Below the pieces are notes generated by a model. It worked only from the letters and a program-made list of their open reading frames with translations. It had not been told where the DNA came from and searched no databases. Positions 62,719 to 64,000 of a stretch of DNA of 64,000 bases are shown piece after piece. A program made the position numbers and the translations under genes. Source of the stretch: Trebouxia sp. TZW2008 (taxonomy: Eukaryota; Chlorophyta; Trebouxiophyceae; Trebouxiales; Trebouxiaceae); NCBI GenBank assembly GCA_002118135.1, contig BDIU01000199.1:169509-233508 (forward strand). The letters run 5' to 3'. Positions within the stretch are counted from its first letter, which is position 1. The number at the start of each line of letters is the position of its first letter.

Positions 62719-64000
62719 ATGTCTTGCCTATGTTGCAGCTACAGTGGAGGTGAAGATCAAGTAGCGGTAGCAGCTCTGGCAGGCAAGCTTAACTGCTTTT
62801 GCTTGTTGCATACAGTCCATAGCATCGTTGCACAGCTCTACATCGCTTGGTCCGGCTGCAAACGTCACAAAATTGCTACAGCACAAGCAGGCAGTTTGGC
62901 AAATGAGATCACTGATCTGCTGCCAAAGTTGACTTTGAGCCAGACTGAGCTGGAGGCATTTTGCAGGCACAGGGCCAGCCTGGTCATGCCTGGAGGCATC
63001 ACATCTCGTCAGAAACGTCGTTTTGAAGCTATCAGCTTGAAGAAGCACCACCCAGACTGGTCCTGCAGAAAAATTGCCAAGCAGATTGACTGCTGCCACA
63101 CCCTTGTCAGCAGGTGGGTGGCCAGACATGCAGAGTGTGAGCAGCTGGAAGACAATCCCAGGTCAGGCAGGCCTCCAAAAGCAGATGCTGCAGCTGTGCA
63201 GCACATTGTCAAGACAGCACAGCTTGCAGCATGCAGAACTGCAGCAGATATAGCCAGCAAAGTGCAACAAGACATTGGGCTAAATTGCAGCCTTTCCACT
63301 ATCAGAACAGTCCTTAAGAAAAGTGGCATGCAGCACATGTCACCCAGGTTTGTTCCACAGCTGACTGTCAGACACAAGAGGGCTAGGGTCAGATTTGCCA
63401 AGCAATACCTCAGGAGGAATAAAACGTCTAAGCAGCGCTTCCTTTGCACTGACAGCAAGATCTTTCTGTTGCACAAAGTGGGCAGATTTGCTTACAGATG
63501 GTGCTTTCCAACAGCAAGAGGCACTATTCCAAAGTACAAGCACAGCATCAAAGCCCACGTATACATGGGAATCAGCTACTGGGGTGCCACAAAGCTCATG
63601 TTTGTGACTGGAACCCATCAGCACCCTCTGAAGTACTGGAATAGCAAGAAGGGGCAGAACCATGCTGGCGTAGCAGGCGAGGAGTACACAAAGGTGCTCA
63701 GTGAGCTGTTTGTGCCAGAGGGCAAGCGACTCTTTCAGAACACATGGGCACAGAAGTGGCAGTTGCAACAAGACAATGCACCACCACACAGGACTGTTGA
63801 GAACCTGGAGTACGTTGCGAAGAATGTGCTAGGTGGTCATTTCTTGGAGTGGCCAGCTAACTCGCCAGATCTGTCACCCATAGAGAATGTGTGGGCTTGG
63901 ATGGATCACAAGCTGCACACAGAGCACAAGCCCACCAATATCACAGAGCTCAAGCAGGCTTTGCATGAAATCAACCAAGCAATTCCAGCTGACATGTTGC
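62719..64000 (+). mobile_element. Tc1/mariner-superfamily transposase, truncated by window end
   Basis: A single frame is open from ATG 62719 to the window end (427 codons), without introns, unlike every neighbour. The DNA-binding part has RQKRRFEAISLKKHHPDWSC, QIDCCHTLVSRWVARHAEC and the GRPPK-like NPRSGRPPKADA. The catalytic triad is Asp in FLCTDSKIF, Asp in QQDNAPPH and Glu in SPDLSPIENVW. There are 36 residues between the second Asp and the Glu, so it is DD36E rather than the usual DD34E. WGATKLMFVTGTHQ and a WP-x-NSPDLSPIE tail also fit the superfamily. Such enzymes cut and paste DNA at TA sites. The right terminal inverted repeat lies outside the window and the left one was not recognised. 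With no stop or frameshift, it could be recently active. An N-terminal start further downstream is possible. Confidence 0.9.

Noticed and set aside
62728..63789. Minus-strand open frames opposite the transposase
   Set aside because: The plus strand carries an intact DDE transposase; the antisense frames are Cys/Leu-rich shadows.

Overview
This is nuclear DNA of an intron-dense green plant lineage, most likely a green alga and perhaps a trebouxiophyte. The organism call is an inference. It rests on the gene set: plastid sulfolipid synthase SQD2, an organelle-type mTERF, peroxisomal malate dehydrogenase with a PTS2 signal, plant-type TPX2, an ELF4 clock protein, a P5 cation ATPase and a USP deubiquitinase. 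Almost every gene is cut by short introns with GT donors and TGCAG-type acceptors, and a few use GC donors. No bacterial, organellar or viral organisation is seen, and no RNA gene or CRISPR array was found.

Layout: coiled-coil protein (-, <1-1.35 kb, runs off the left edge); mTERF-like plastid protein (+, 1.47-2.39 kb); zinc-ribbon repeat protein (+, about 4.2-5.26 kb); USP deubiquitinase (-, 6.09-17.29 kb); TPX2 spindle protein (+, 17.97-25.46 kb); SQD2 (-, 26.97-29.88 kb); reticulon-like ER protein with an N-terminal zinc finger (+, 30.1-34.6 kb); acyl-CoA-binding ankyrin protein (+, 35.3-36.3 kb); HAD hydrolase (-, 36.95-38.4 kb); organelle-type P-loop ATPase (-, 39.5-42.9 kb); a doubtful small gene (+, 43.0-43.4 kb); malate dehydrogenase (-, 43.4-46.5 kb); ELF4 (+, 46.7-47.15 kb); P5 ATPase (-, 49.46-60.8 kb); Tc1/mariner transposase (+, 62.7 kb to beyond the right edge). 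The genes do not form a pathway. Several neighbours are divergent with close start codons (coiled-coil/mTERF, USP/TPX2, SQD2/reticulon, malate dehydrogenase/ELF4), which suggests shared promoters.

The most unusual signal is repeated tandem duplication of single exons with their flanking intron inside USP and TPX2. One USP catalytic-domain exon is present six times within about 1 kb. Three more USP exons and two TPX2 exons have neighbouring intact or decayed copies. Copy spacing is often near 131-152 bp. The 14-exon USP model built by choosing one copy per array closes in frame at 1451 residues, so the gene seems functional despite the debris.

All gene models were built by eye from splice phase and family motifs. 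No alignment, transcript or database search was available, so terminal exons are the weakest parts.
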